Below, piece by piece: positions 45,021 through 56,829 of a stretch of DNA of 64,000 bases. The notes below the pieces were generated by a model. It saw nothing but the letters and a program-made list of their open reading frames with translations. It was not told the DNA's origin and made no database searches. The stretch spans positions 5,142,861 to 5,206,860 of the forward strand of contig CM073534.1 of assembly GCA_037074615.1 (NCBI GenBank), in the 5' to 3' direction. The stretch comes from Leucaena leucocephala. Taxonomy: Eukaryota > Streptophyta > Magnoliopsida > Fabales > Fabaceae. The position numbers and the translations under genes are program-made. Every line of letters begins with the position of its first letter. Position 1 is the stretch's first letter.

Positions 45021-45573
45021 GCAACTGGGTCTTTCTGTTAATACTTTGCCATATGATGAATGTGTTCCTATTCCTACTGGCTTAAGGGTGGTAGCACCTT
45101 ATGTATGTTTAAATAGTAATATATGACATATGCATTGTTAAGCTACCCTATACCTTATATGTTTGTATTTACATGTTTGAGATAGATGAGATAATTAGCT
45201 CTAGTTAATCCTGAAAGATTAAAGTCATATTAGAATGAGAGTTTGAGATAAGACCATGATAGTTAGTTAGGAAGTTAGAATAAAGAAGATGATAGAATAT
45301 GCTTAATAAAGTTATACAGATAAATGTTATTGGCATACCTATGAATATATCATTACAATATTCAAGACACATCCCTTTAATAGGGATGGGATGTATGAAT
45401 GATAAGTCATGAACATGGCATATACTATACATAATAAAATAAGATGTAGTTGTGAAAATGATGATGTAGCGCCAAGAGAGAATCACTGTGTAATAAAAGT
45501 TAATGCTCTAACAATGGAGCTAGATTCCTCTTGAGATTGAGCCATATTGCTCTTAATATAGTCAGTTTAAAGA
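45021..45573 (+). other. Internal sequence of the chromovirus-like element, left of Athila-3
   Basis: There is no coding signature. Near 45500 a single GCTCTAACAATGGAGCT unit resembles the 24-bp hairpin repeat of element B. It ends at AGTAG, the left target duplication of Athila-3. Confidence 0.45.
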
Positions 45574-45578
45574 AGTAG

Positions 45579-47059
45579 TGATAAGGGCATATTGTCATGA
45601 TCTGATCCATCAAAATAAAGTTTATTGCACACAATATAATATAGTATAAGGCACAACTCTATTGTTATACTTGAGGAGCCTTTTATGTGGAAACCTGGTA
45701 GATTGGATGTCAAAATCAATAAAAAGACCTGAGAAGGGATAAAATGGTTTGGGGTTTCTAGAGATTGATGCAAAAAAAGTAGGGTGCAGAAAGGTAAATA
45801 TTTTTAGATTTTTTATTAAGATGAAAACGAGTTGGTTTGTTGAGAAATATGTTATGAAAGACTCTTGATGATGAAAATGTATCTATCCTTGCTCTCACGT
45901 TTAAAATTGGAGTTTAGAAATTACTAAGTCTCAAAGAAAATCTCAATCGATCGATTGAGTCCAAAACCCTAATTTTCCTTAAACCCCTTTGATCAAAGCT
46001 AGTTTAAGAACTATTGGCGAGTTGTCATCAACCACTTAGGTGTAAGTTGAATTTGGATGATGAAAACACCCTCGAATGGTCGTCAATCAAAAACCCTAGA
46101 TTTCAACGAATTGAATTAATTAACAACAATCGCTGATAATAACCTAACTTTCTTAAAATTGAAACTGAAATATTCTATTAAAAACAAATGTTCAAATCAT
46201 CCGAATTCAATTACAAAGTCTAATATTAGAATGATAAATCGATATTCAAAACTTGCTCATAAAATAAAAACCCTAGATCTTGCGGCAATCATAACATGAG
46301 AAGATGCAAATTAGAACAGTAGAAACTCCCCGTTTGAGTCTATGAGCTCAAGATATCTGATTCATCACCAAGAGACTAAGAGTTTAGCCTTTTCATGACT
46401 CCTATTGTACTGCAATCACTGTTCAGATGAGATACCATGAAGGAACAGTGAGAAGATGGTAGATTGATGGTGTGAGAGGTGGAGAAATCTGTAGAAAGGT
46501 ATAGCACGATGGAAGATGTGGAGAAAGTTATCAGAGAGCGCTATAGTACTACTTCTTAGCCTAATCAGGTCAAAAATCAGCCTCCTATTGACTGCAACCT
46601 TCCTCTCCTTTTATTTCTACATGACCTAATTCAAAACGTGTAGTTTTAGCAATTTTGTATTTTAGTCATGACTAGATCCATGTTTTGGTCGTGACCTTTA
46701 AACCCAGAGAGACTTTTAGAAGAATTAAGGTCGCGACCGGCGGACTTTTTGGTTGCAACTAAGAGATGTAGGAGCATGATTTCACTTTCATTGACTTGTG
46801 ATTTCTTCCCTAGTCCTTGCTCTCTTCTAAAATACCTGCAATCCAACATAAAAGCTCACTGTAAAAGTCCAAATTAGTAAATAATAGAATATATGAAGTT
46901 TGGAAGAGTTAATTTACTATTTTACCCTTTAATTAGCACATTGCCATGCACAATCATGTATTACCACAAAAGTGCAATTTAAGGCATAAAATGGATGGTA
47001 AAGTTGTTATAAAACTCTTAAAAGTGTCACAGAAACCATATACAAAATGTGTCTTATCA
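45579..47059 (-). repeat. 3' LTR of Athila-3
   Basis: The LTR is 1.48 kb, plus-strand ends TGATAAGGGCATATTG and GTGTCTTATCA. The intact palindrome CTCAATCGATCGATTGAG is at 45942-45959, and intact GGTCGCGACC at about 46729. Confidence 0.8.
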
Positions 47060-47077
47060 ATTCCCCCATACTTAAAC
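47060..47077 (-). promoter_or_regulatory. Polypurine tract of Athila-3
   Basis: The minus strand reads GTTTAAGTATGGGGGAAT against the LTR start TGATAAG. It is the clearest polypurine tract of the three Athila copies. Confidence 0.7.
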
Positions 47078-48360
47078 CTCTGTACTCCTGGACTAAGAAA
47101 CAAATCACACATAAAACAACATTGTTAAATTCAAGATAACAACATAGTCCATAGTGTACCCTAAAAACAAATAATTCATTATCTTTTGGGAATGCAAAGG
47201 TGATAATGTGAGCAATGACAAGTATTCAACTACTAAGTGAAATCAACCTCAACTGTATGAGCATAATAGATCCTCTCAAAGGGTTAAGTGTTTAGCTTTC
47301 TATTTCCTCTCATTGTTAGGGTTCCTTAACTCAGATTCAAATTGGAAAACACCCTACCATATGCTTGTAATGGCTCTAAATCTCAGCAACTATATAACAC
47401 TTATGTAAAGAATTAAGAGGTATTTTAAGGTTAAAATGATGGAGATAGGCCACATGGAATGGAATATAAAGAATAGAAAGTACTGTATGCATTCAACAAT
47501 GAATATGTATCATGAATTCATTTCTTTAGGGATGTAGCTATGGTAATTGTGCTAATAAGAGTTAATAACGGTGCCTTCTTCTTTTCTCTTTTCTTTTCTT
47601 TTCTTTTCTTTCTGTTTTCTTTTTCTTGCACTCTTCTTTTTTTAGTGCAATATGCTTCTTTTCTCTTCTCCTTTTATTTGGCACCTCATTCATGGGAGTT
47701 GCAGCACAATAACACAATAATAATGAATTTTTGACATGAATAAAAATTTTATTTCAAAATGATATTTTTGAATATATGACTTTTTATAAGAATGATAAAA
47801 AGAAAAACTGATGGGCTCAAGAGGGGTGACTAAGGATGTAATATATAGTAGGCTTGTGTTTGGGATAAAAGGGTTTAGAAAGAATGCCTCTATCATGTTC
47901 AATGTATAAATGCGCAAGTAATTCTAAACTCAGAGCCAAGACAAATTCTAGAGGATATAAACCAATTGAATAATCACTCCATATAGAATTTAAGACCGAG
48001 AATCTTTTCAATAAAGGTTTTGATATAGATTGCTCATAAGGTTAAGCTCAAACAATGTTCATCATTTACTAGGCATTAAAACATATCACAACTGAAAACC
48101 CTCTAAAATGCTGATTTAAAAGTTTTAAAGTAATCACTTAGAACCATGTGATAATCCAAATGTAACAGCGAAAGCTTAGGTGTTTTCAAATTCAATTTCC
48201 AAGATTTTTAAAAAATAATTCAAGTGAGGCAGTGGTTTGAAAAAGGTTTTGAAATAAGGGAACAATGAATCATTTGTGAAAGAATCTCAGTAGTTCAAAA
48301 TGGATCATTCTATACAGCTTTGTACAAGGCAAAGAGAAGGTGATTGGACATTTTTCAAAC

Positions 48361-48623
48361 ATAGGTCGCGACATAGAACAGTGAAGGTCACAACCACTTG
48401 TCACAGGGGTGCATGCTCAGGATTTTTAAGACATTTAGTCACATCCACTAGATTTATCTTTTGCGATGCAAACACACAGAGAGGAATAGTCATGACCAGG
48501 TAGGTACTCATGTCGCCACTCAAATCAACAGAGAGTTATTGTTGCGATCCTAGGTCACAGAGAGCTTATCAAGTCCAAAGTTTCATTATGGGTCGTGACC
48601 TAAAATCTAGTATGTTGTGACCA
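48361..48623. repeat. GTCGCGAC motif cluster, 3' region of Athila-3
   Basis: Words AGGTCGCGAC, GTCACAAC, GTCATGAC, GTCGCCAC, GTCGTGAC and GTTGTGAC alternate with CACAGAGAG-type words. Confidence 0.75.
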
Positions 48624-48831
48624 TTTTTCACAGAGACTACTAAGTCCCAAAATGATTTTTCATGCTAAAACCATTATAGTTATCAACAAAGTTTAAAGTG
48701 GGGATCCAATTTTCAGCAATTCTTCACACATTAAGATCAAAAACAAAAATTGTGATGAAAGATTGGATTACTTGAAGAATGTCAAATTGAGTAGCACAGA
48801 AACTCACATTAAGTAGCACAGAAACAAAGAC

Positions 48832-48850
48832 ATCTCCCCCACTCTTAAAC
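48832..48850 (-). promoter_or_regulatory. Secondary polypurine-like tract, Athila-3
   Basis: The minus strand reads GTTTAAGAGTGGGGGAGAT, about 1.77 kb upstream of the LTR-adjacent tract and nearly identical to it. Equivalents are at 9507 and 1597. Confidence 0.5.
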
Positions 48851-49379
48851 TTGACAGTGTCCTCATTGTCAACAGAATTAAAGCAGAAAAGATCACATTC
48901 ACTCTACAAAGTCAATCAAATGTAGCTTTAAAATAGCAGGTAGCCTAATCACTCAATGCAAATTAACAGTTCAGCACATAGTTACATTCAGGTCATGTAA
49001 AGCAATAATAGTAAGGCAGAGATGACAGGATGGTAAGCTAAGATCATGCATGTGAGTGTGTAAGTTCCACAGAGAACAATCAATAAGTAAGTGACACATG
49101 GACAGTAATGGGTTATTGTTCAAAATCAAAAGACACCTAGAATAAATATAAATAAATAGAAAATGAAACTATCCTATTGAAACATCAACCAAAAAAAATT
49201 AACTACTACTTTAACTAGTTCATCTGTTTCCAATCACCAAACCAACATGTCAAGCATATATAAATTTATAAAAGGTAAGAGATAGGAAAGGGACAACCTA
49301 GCCTGAAGGCGGCAGTGAGAAATCATAAAACTCTAAGAGATGGTTGTTTGATTGGAAGTTTCACCGTTGCCCTCTCTCT

Positions 49380-49763
49380 CCACTTCAGAATTCCACAATC
49401 GCGCATCTTATACTGAGATTCGTCTAAGCCCATCTTGAATTCTTCCTGTTTAAACTTGAACTTACCCAACTATGGTTGGCATGTTGCAGCAACAAACTTG
49501 GGAAATATTTCCTTTTCCTCCTTCGTATATTGCCTATAGTTGCTCTTTTCTAGCTTGTGTAGCTTCTCCAATTTATCATGTGCTTCCCCAAGTGTCGCAC
49601 TAAGCTGGGGTTGTTCTACGACTGCAATGTATTTGGGATCATTCTTTTTCATACCTGTATTATTATTAGAGATTAAATCTTTTAAAAACCTTAAGGTATC
49701 AGATATAATTTTGGAATGAGAATGAGGGTGAGAAGAGTTAGAATGTATTGGCCATTTAACCAA
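49380..49763 (-). pseudogene. Fused linker and integrase-end open frame, Athila-3
   Basis: A 97-codon frame (49763-49470) runs from MVKWPIHSNSSHPHSHSK through ATLGEAHDKLEKLHKLEK and YTKEEKEIFPKFVAATCQP. After its stop it continues in homology as GKFKFKQEEFKMG, the integrase C-terminal end. The Lys/Glu-rich stretch could be helical. The arrangement joins linker sequence directly to the integrase end and matches Athila-2 (2158-2400), so the junction predates both insertions. Function unknown. Confidence 0.55.
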
Positions 49764-49820
49764 AACAATGGACTATGGAACTGAAGGAGTTTGGAGTTCC
49801 CTAGTTGCATATGGCATTTT

Positions 49821-50100
49821 TGGTCGTGACCTTTTAGTTTCTCGTTTGACTCCAATTAGCAGGGTATCTCTCTGGAACTTTTTTTGTGACCTGTTCATCT
49901 TTTAGTCATGACTTGGTGTTGCAGAAAGCTCTCCCTTAGCAGATTGGTGTTTAGTTGTGACATCTTCATCTTCATGTCGCGACTGATAGACTCTGGAGTT
50001 TTTGTGTTGTGACCTTAAAGCCATTTGGCCGTGACTCATCTTCATAGTGGATCTCATATTGCTGTTTAGTCGCGATGTGGAGATCATTTAGTCGCGACCT
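49821..50100. repeat. GTCGCGAC motif cluster, linker of Athila-3
   Basis: About eight copies, with intact GTCGCGAC at about 49976 and 50091. Part overlaps the end of the linker frame (49972-50379), where the motif is read as Val-Ala-Thr or Ser-Arg. Confidence 0.75.
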
Positions 50101-50379
50101 TGGATCATAAAAATTTGACCTTTCTTCAATTATTGTACTTCTAGCTTCCAAAACATCTTGGGATCTTGTAAGATCACTCAACAAACCTTTTGCAAATGCA
50201 TTATCTCTATCATTATCATGTAAACTCAATTCATGTTCATCCCTAGTCTCTTCAATAGCATAATCAATTGCATTCAAAGTAGTAAAAGTAGAATCATCAG
50301 GAGGAAATTTCATTGCTTCATTCATGTTAAAGGTTACCACATGCTCTCCAACTTCCATTGTGATGGAACTATGCTTCAT
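49972..50379 (-). pseudogene. Protease-to-RT linker open frame, Athila-3
   Basis: A 135-codon frame starts MKHSSITMEVGEHVVTFNMN, matching the Athila-1 linker start, and includes TLNAIDYAIEETRDEHE. Compared with Athila-1 the Cys/Ser-rich middle is deleted. The frame runs into the motif cluster, where repeated IATK, VTTQK and VATK-like phrases are encoded by the GTCGCGAC words. This shows the cluster was at one time translated, at least in part. Confidence 0.55.
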
Positions 50380-50412
50380 ACTAATAATGGTCTTGGAAGT
50401 TTGGCAGAAAGG

Positions 50413-50740
50413 TCAGCCTAGGATCAAAGTGCTATCATTTACTAACTCATTAGATATGTTCAAAACATAAAAATCAGCTGGGAACACTAAGTCCTTAACC
50501 TGTACTAAAATATCCTTAAGGATTCCCTTAGGATATCTAATTGACCTATCAACTACTTGGAGCACTACGTTTGTGTCTCTAAGATTGTTGATACCTAAGG
50601 CTTGATATACCGACCAAGGCATTACATTAATGGCTGCCCCTAGATCTATTAATGCTTCCTTAATAGTAACATTTCCTATAGTTCATGGGATTGTGTAGGA
50701 TCCTGGGTCTTGGCACTTAAAAAGTAGTTCAGCCTTAAAT
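50413..50740 (-). pseudogene. Aspartic protease region, Athila-3
   Basis: The minus strand encodes an intact active site DLGA (50646-50635) followed by AINVMPWSVYQALGI, VDRSIRYPKGILKDILV and FPADFYVLN. It is the only one of the three Athila proteases with an unbroken DLGA. Upstream frameshifts and stops still separate it from gag. Confidence 0.7.
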
Positions 50741-51058
50741 AGTGATGACACATTACCACTCTCCTGGATTCTCTCAAGAGGCCTAAACTTCTTTTTATTA
50801 GCACATGGTTCTTTCAAAAATTTTGCATATTTAGGGTTTCTCTTGAGGGACCCAACCAAAGGGACATTTATTTCTATCTTGTTGAATAGAGTATAAGCGT
50901 CTTTTGCAAAATCAGGGTAATTTTTTTCTTTCCAGCAAAGTAAGAGTTAGGGAAAGGGAGATATTTTATACTTACCTCCTTACCTTTGTGCATAGAGGCT
51001 CCTTGCTTGTTCGACACTGGCTTCTTCTCAGGTTGCTTTCCTTTGTAGCCTAGACTTG
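50741..51058 (-). pseudogene. Gag C-terminal end before protease, Athila-3
   Basis: Degenerate frames carry LGYKGKQ, SNKQGASMHKGKEVSIKYLP and FPNSYFAGKK, matching the Athila-1 stretch at 13305-12891. It stops at 51058 at the target duplication GTACA of solo LTR C2; gag continues at 56830. Confidence 0.55.
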
Positions 51059-54005
51059 GTACATGTCATATCATAATTTTTCCCTATCTGCATAATGCTG
51101 ATAGTAGAAAGAGGTTTGAAAAGGATTGTGACAATGATAATAAGGAATAATAAAGGTCAAATGAGTCTTGAAGGAAGAGAGGGACTAAAATGAAAAGTTT
51201 AAAAGTTCTATGTTAGAAAATGAAAGTAGAAAGAAAAGTTGGGCCAAAAGGTGTAATTACCAAAAGTTAAGGGACTTAAATGTAATTTATCAAAAGTTCA
51301 GGGCAAAAATGTAATTATGAGAAAGTTGAGACGGAAAATGCCCAAAAATACCTAGAATCAGATTAGTCCCAAATTTTACCAGTAAGTAGAGAAAATTATT
51401 CTGATCAGTTTGACGCAACACATAATTTTGATATGAGGTCTCGAAAAAATTATATTAATTTTTTAAGAAAGGAAAATTAATACAGTATTCTTTGGACCTT
51501 AGAATCAGATGGAATTTTGTAGTAAATTCCTATAATTGATATAAGAATTTCTAAAACTGACAGAGCTCAAAAAGGAGTTATGTAGAATTTATTATATAAT
51601 TTATAGTGGATTAAAATACCTGATAAATATGTTTCGTGGGAATTTCTCTGGAATTGAGCCCATAAAGGCAGTGGATCATATAGAGGGCCCAGAATGGTGC
51701 CTTGTAGGGCCAGCGATATTTTTAGATAAGTATGTGGAATAGGGCTAATAAAGACCGGGAAAAATATAAAATTATGAAAATGCCACTGAAGGTATGTCAC
51801 TGTATTGTGTCGTTGAATCAGAGTTAAACAAAGGCCATTTTAGTCATTTGGACAATCCAAAAATGTCCATCCATGTATAGGAGTGATTAGTCAGTGTCAG
51901 TATATGCCCTGATAAGAAGTAAAGAGGTTTAAAATAACAATTATGCCTTTAGGGACACAGTGAAACAAGAGCATTTCAGTCATTTCCCAAGGGATTTGTA
52001 ATTAAGTTTTGACCCACTCCTAGAATGTCAATGGCAGGAAGAATCCAAATACTGGATTTAAGGTTAGACCGCATATTATGGAATTTCAAAAAAATTAAAT
52101 TTAGAAAATAGTCTGGTTTTTGAGGAATCGGACTAAGCTGGTACCGGATTGGACTAGAATTTTTCCAGAAGCTTCTCCCCCTTGGAATTTTGCCATCTAG
52201 CTCCCTTGATGATGTCATAATTACCTTTTTGAAAAAGTTAAATCCAAGATTAAATGTGAGCCATTAGATCAAATAGTGCACAAAGTAATCTTAGCCATTG
52301 ATTTTCCATAGAATTTGGCTATAAATTAACCAAGTTCTGCCCAAAACATGAAGCACGTGAACCCTTGGAGAAACTCTTGCAAAATGAAAACTCAATCCAA
52401 GGCAAAGAAGATTCAAGGTACAAAAGTTCAAGCAAGTTAGAGATTAAAGGTAACTAATCTATCCTAACTTATTTTCCTTTGATTTGGGAGTTTGAACTTA
52501 GGGTTTTCATGGGGAAAAGTTGAGTTTTCTCTAAGGTATTGTGCTGTCCAAAAATTTTAGAAGAAAGAAGAAAGAAGAAATTAAAGTTAGAATTATATGA
52601 TTGAAGCTTAAACAAGCTAGTTAAGTGATAGGTTGTTGAATCGAGTTGATATTCTTGACTTTGCCATGGTTGAACCAGTTCAGTTTGCACTGTTCATGAT
52701 GGAAGGAAATGGAATTTTGATGATTTAATGTTTCCATTGAATTTATATGATGATTTTGTGTAAGATTGGATAGGTTTGCAACCTTGGAAGCATTGAAACT
52801 CCAAGATTGTAGTTTTTAAAATTCTCCTCTATTACTGTATACTAGCATGAACAGTGATTGTAATTTCATGATTCTGATTCTTCCAATTGTTTTAAAATGA
52901 AAATTTGTGTGGGATAAAGTGGAGAAACAAGTATGGGAAGCATTATAATCAAAATGATAATTTTTGAAGGAATTGTGTATGTGTTCAGTTCTATCCAGAA
53001 GGCCATGAAGGAGTTGAAATTGCATGATTCTAAGTTCATAAATGGATTCAAAAGATAAAATTGTGTAAGGTAAAGTCAAGACATCAATTGATTCATGTCA
53101 TATCCCAATATTTAGGCCTTAAAGCCCAGTATATAGCCTGAAAAAGGGATGCCACCAGACCCTATTGAGCAGAGGTCTCAATAAATAGAGAAAATTATGA
53201 TGATCAGTTTGATGCAACACAAAGTTTTGATATGAGGTCTTGAAAGATTTATATTAATGTTTGAAGAGAAGGAAAATTAATATAATATTCTCTAAACCTC
53301 AGAATCAGATGAAATGTGGCAGTAAATTCCTGTAATTAATATAAGAATTTCTAAAATTGACAAAGCTCAAAAAGGAGTTATGTAGAATTTACTACAGAAT
53401 TTACAGTGGATTAAAAAACCCGATAAATAGGTTTCAGGGGAATTTCTCAGGAATTGAGCCCATAGAGATAGTGGATCATACAGAGGGTCCAGAATGGCAC
53501 CTTATAGGCCCAATGATATTTTCAGATAAATATATGTGCCAGGGCTAATAAAGACCGAGAAAAATAAAGAATTACGAAAATGCCACTGAAGGTATGCCAC
53601 TGTGTTGTGTCATTGAGTTAGAGTCAGACAAAGGGCATTATGATCATTTGACTAAGGTTAGATAGTTAAGAAAGGGTATCTGGATAGTTGACTAGGGTCA
53701 AGAGATACTCTGGTAAGGTATGAAAAGACAATCGTGCCCCTAGAAGTACTAAAGAGGTAGTAAGGGCATTATGGTAATTTACTAAGGATGTTCCTTGGGA
53801 ACCGAGCCACCATAGTGCTTGGGCTTGGTTAGAAACCCAAGATAACAATCCAAGGCCAAAAAACGTAGCCCAAGAGTAATGTGGGCCCAAGAGGTATTAA
53901 AATATTGTTTTAGTGCTTTTTCAATAAAGTAAAGTGACCCGGTCCAAGATAGAACTGGGTAAAGTGATCTGGAATCATGAGAGGACATAAATGGGGCCCA
54001 CAATG

Positions 54006-54101
54006 CGCCACATGGCATGATTATAGTAAAAGAGGAAAAGCAAAGGACACATGGCATGATTAGAGAAAAAGGAGAAAAAGCAAGAGGACACGTGGCACGA
54101 T
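54006..54101 (+). promoter_or_regulatory. Three ABRE/G-box-like direct repeats in B2
   Basis: Units at 54006-54021, 54045-54060 and 54086-54101 share the form GGACACATGGCATGAT; the last is GGACACGTGGCACGAT with a CACGTG core at 54089-54094. Purine-rich AGAGGAAAAGCAA spacers separate them. Confidence 0.55.
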
Positions 54102-54348
54102 CTCGGCCGTCCATTCAGGGAAAAGACTCTGGAACTCTCTGGAAAGGCTGAGTCAGCTGGTGAGGTGTCCCAAGAGCCCCACATTTCGCCACATATACCC
54201 TTGAGGTGTCCTAGATGAGGTCATGAGTGGTGAGTCATCATGGAGGGTGATGTCATCATGATGATGCAAGCAAAGCTTCTTGAGGAAGCAAGCAATCTGG
54301 GCCATTCATCATGAATCAATCTGGACCATTCATTCCACCTCCTCTCAC

Positions 54349-54358
54349 CTATAAATAG
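54349..54358 (+). promoter_or_regulatory. TATA box of solo LTR B2
   Basis: CTATAAATAG is followed about 50-110 bp later by a purine-rich AGAAAGAAAG tract, the same layout as in element B. In a solo LTR it could start transcription into neighbouring sequence. Confidence 0.65.
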
Positions 54359-56829
54359 GCCACTCCCATCCCATTTCAAGGCACACCATGGATCTATCAA
54401 GAAAAGGAAGAGAAAGAAGAGGGTAAGAGAGAAAGAGAGGAAGAAAGAAAGAAAGGGAAGAAAGGAAAGAGTTCTGGTAGAGCCAGGAGCAATCTAAGGA
54501 GCCGAGGGACTGGGCAAAGCTTAGGAATGAGGTAAAAAAGTTATCTAGTCCCTACTCTAATAAAGTAGAGGATTTCTCTTAGTGATTAGAATAGATAAAT
54601 ATCTCTATTAATAAAGGTAGCTATAGAAAGAAAGAAAGCCAGGGGAATGTCAGAGTAAGAATATTACCCCTAACTATGCATGAGTTAAATAGAGCTATGC
54701 TGATAGAATAATAATGAAGATATTATTATGCTATGTATAGGCTCTGACCTATGGAAAGAATGAACCTTAGAGCAAAGGCTAAGAGCTAGAAGAAAAGCTA
54801 CATGTCAGGTAGTAAACTAATCCTAAACTTGTATGCATTGAATATTATGCTTGATGTGCTATGACTTTGTTGAATTGTGTTGAATATGTGCTTATGTATG
54901 AAGCTCTATTCCTATGATTACTTTGGCCAATTGTATTTCATATGTAACATGGAAGCATGTACATTATGCAATGTTAACACTTTCACAAGCAAGCACAAGT
55001 ATTCACATTAATGCATGCATTGTTTAGTGTTGTTTGCTACTGAGATTTCCCCAGAAATCTCACCCCTTCCATATCAATCTAATTACAGTAGGTCTTCTCA
55101 AGATGTAGGAGATAAAGATGCATGAAGAGATGTTAATTGCTTAGTATGATTGATATGTGATTCATGTATGTACAATTGCTGGAAATTGTCACTGTGAACA
55201 GTAACTCGTGATGGAGGTAGTGACATTCGAGCTGTAATTATAAATAGTAAATGATTGAATAAATGTATGATATTTTTCCAGTAAATAGTAGACATTCCAA
55301 GCTTCGATTTTATATATAGAATGTCTTATTTGGATGTCTGCACATAAAGATATGATTTATCAAAGTTGGGACCAGAATGCTGGAATCAGGGACAGGACGT
55401 TGGATGAACAGTGTTTTCGGAACGTTGACCAACGTTGACCTGGTCAAGTGGTGGTCAACGAGGCATTTTTACCTGAAATATCATTATGTTAGCTTCGTGT
55501 AACAATTTGAACCACTCCATTTCAATTTTTATAGGATTAGTAATGATTTTTCGAAGTCAGGTCACTCCGCTGGAATTTACACAGTGAACAGTACTCGCTG
55601 GGAGTAAAATTCCAGATTGTATGATTTGACTTCAATGGCCGTAGAAGTGGTTCCAAATGCTACTGAATGGTCCCTAAGATGTAAGAAAATGAGGATGTTA
55701 TAATTCAAAGCCCAATCACATTAGTTAAGATTAGGGAAAGTTAATGTAGTTAAATGAGCTTAATGTTTAAGAGGAAGTTATGTTAGTTAAATTGAATTTA
55801 ATGCTCAAGAAAGTTAGATTGTGATGGATGAATGGTTATGTGATATTAGGAATTGATTGGTATGATCCAAAAGAGGCAGCTACATATCCAAGAGAAGTGA
55901 GAAGAAAGAAGCAAGATAATGTGAAAGAGAGTCAAGTATATGAGGTAGTAAACTTATCCTAAACTTGTATGCATTGAATGTTATGCTTGATTGTGCTATG
56001 GTTTTGTTGAATTGTGTTGCATATGTGCTTATGTATGAATCTCTATTTCTATGATTACTTTGGGCAATTGTATTTCATATGTTATATGGAAGCATGCACA
56101 TTACACAATGTTAACACTTTCACAAGCAAGCACAAGTATTTATATTAATGCATGCATTGTTTAGTACCGTTTGCTACTGAGATTTCCCCAGAAATCTCAT
56201 CCCATTCCATGTAATCCCAATCCCACAGGTTTTTTAAGGATGAAAGAGGATTGAAGAAGCATGAAGAGAAGCTAGGGATTGGATAGTATAAATGTTATGC
56301 GAAGAATTGCTATATATAACGTTATTGTTTGACCTACGCAAGTAGTGATAATTATGATGTAATGAAAAATAGTAAATCATGAGATAAATGTATGAAATTT
56401 TGCAAACATTTATTGAACATGTCAAAATTATTTTTGACACCAAGAACGCCTTATTTTGATGTCTGTACAAAGAGAACGAATCTTCCAAAGTAAGGGATCA
56501 TAATCTATTTTTAGAATTTTTTACCAAATGAACAGTATTTTTGATGAATAAACTGTATTAATTGGCTAAATATTTGGTCTGGAAATCATTTTTCCCTTAA
56601 ATTTAAATATGCTATCTTCGTGTAACGTTTTTAACCATTTCATTTTGATTTTTATAGAATTAATTATGATTTTTTGAAGTTCATTGCTTAATCTGAAATA
56701 CCATATGAACAGTAACCCGAGAAAGAGTAAAATTTCATATTTGGCTAATGGATTTCCAAAGTCTTGTAAGTGGTTTTAAAAGCTACTGGATGGTCACTAA
56801 GACATAGAAAGTAAGGATATTTTAGTACT

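Larger units (their letters stand above)
47078..49400 (-). other. 3' non-coding region of Athila-3
   Basis: This is homologous to 8028-9955 and 1-2150. It contains a TTTTC-type pyrimidine microsatellite (47577-47645), the GTCGCGAC cluster at 48361-48623 and the secondary polypurine-like tract at 48832-48850. No env-like frame is visible; the small frames at 47690-48011 are not conserved. Confidence 0.65.
53096..55702 (+). mobile_element. Solo LTR, family B (copy B2), nested in C2
   Basis: The 2,607 bp run from TGTCATATCCC to GAGGATGTTATA with ATTCA on both sides (53091-53095 and 55703-55707). This is the deepest level of nesting seen here (B2 in C2 in Athila-3 in a chromovirus-like element). 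It keeps the three ABRE-like repeats, the TATA box and the stem-loop at 55042-55061. Confidence 0.85.
51064..56824 (+). mobile_element. Solo LTR, family C (copy C2), carrying a nested solo LTR
   Basis: It starts TGTCATATCA and ends GGATATTTTA, flanked by GTACA (51059-51063) and GTACT (56825-56829). Without the nested B2 copy it is about 3.15 kb, close to C1. It sits inside Athila-3 gag. It shows a TATA-like CTATAAATTAA near 52319, periodic GGGACTTAAATG words (51178-51330) and the inverted repeat at 56179-56198. Confidence 0.75.
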
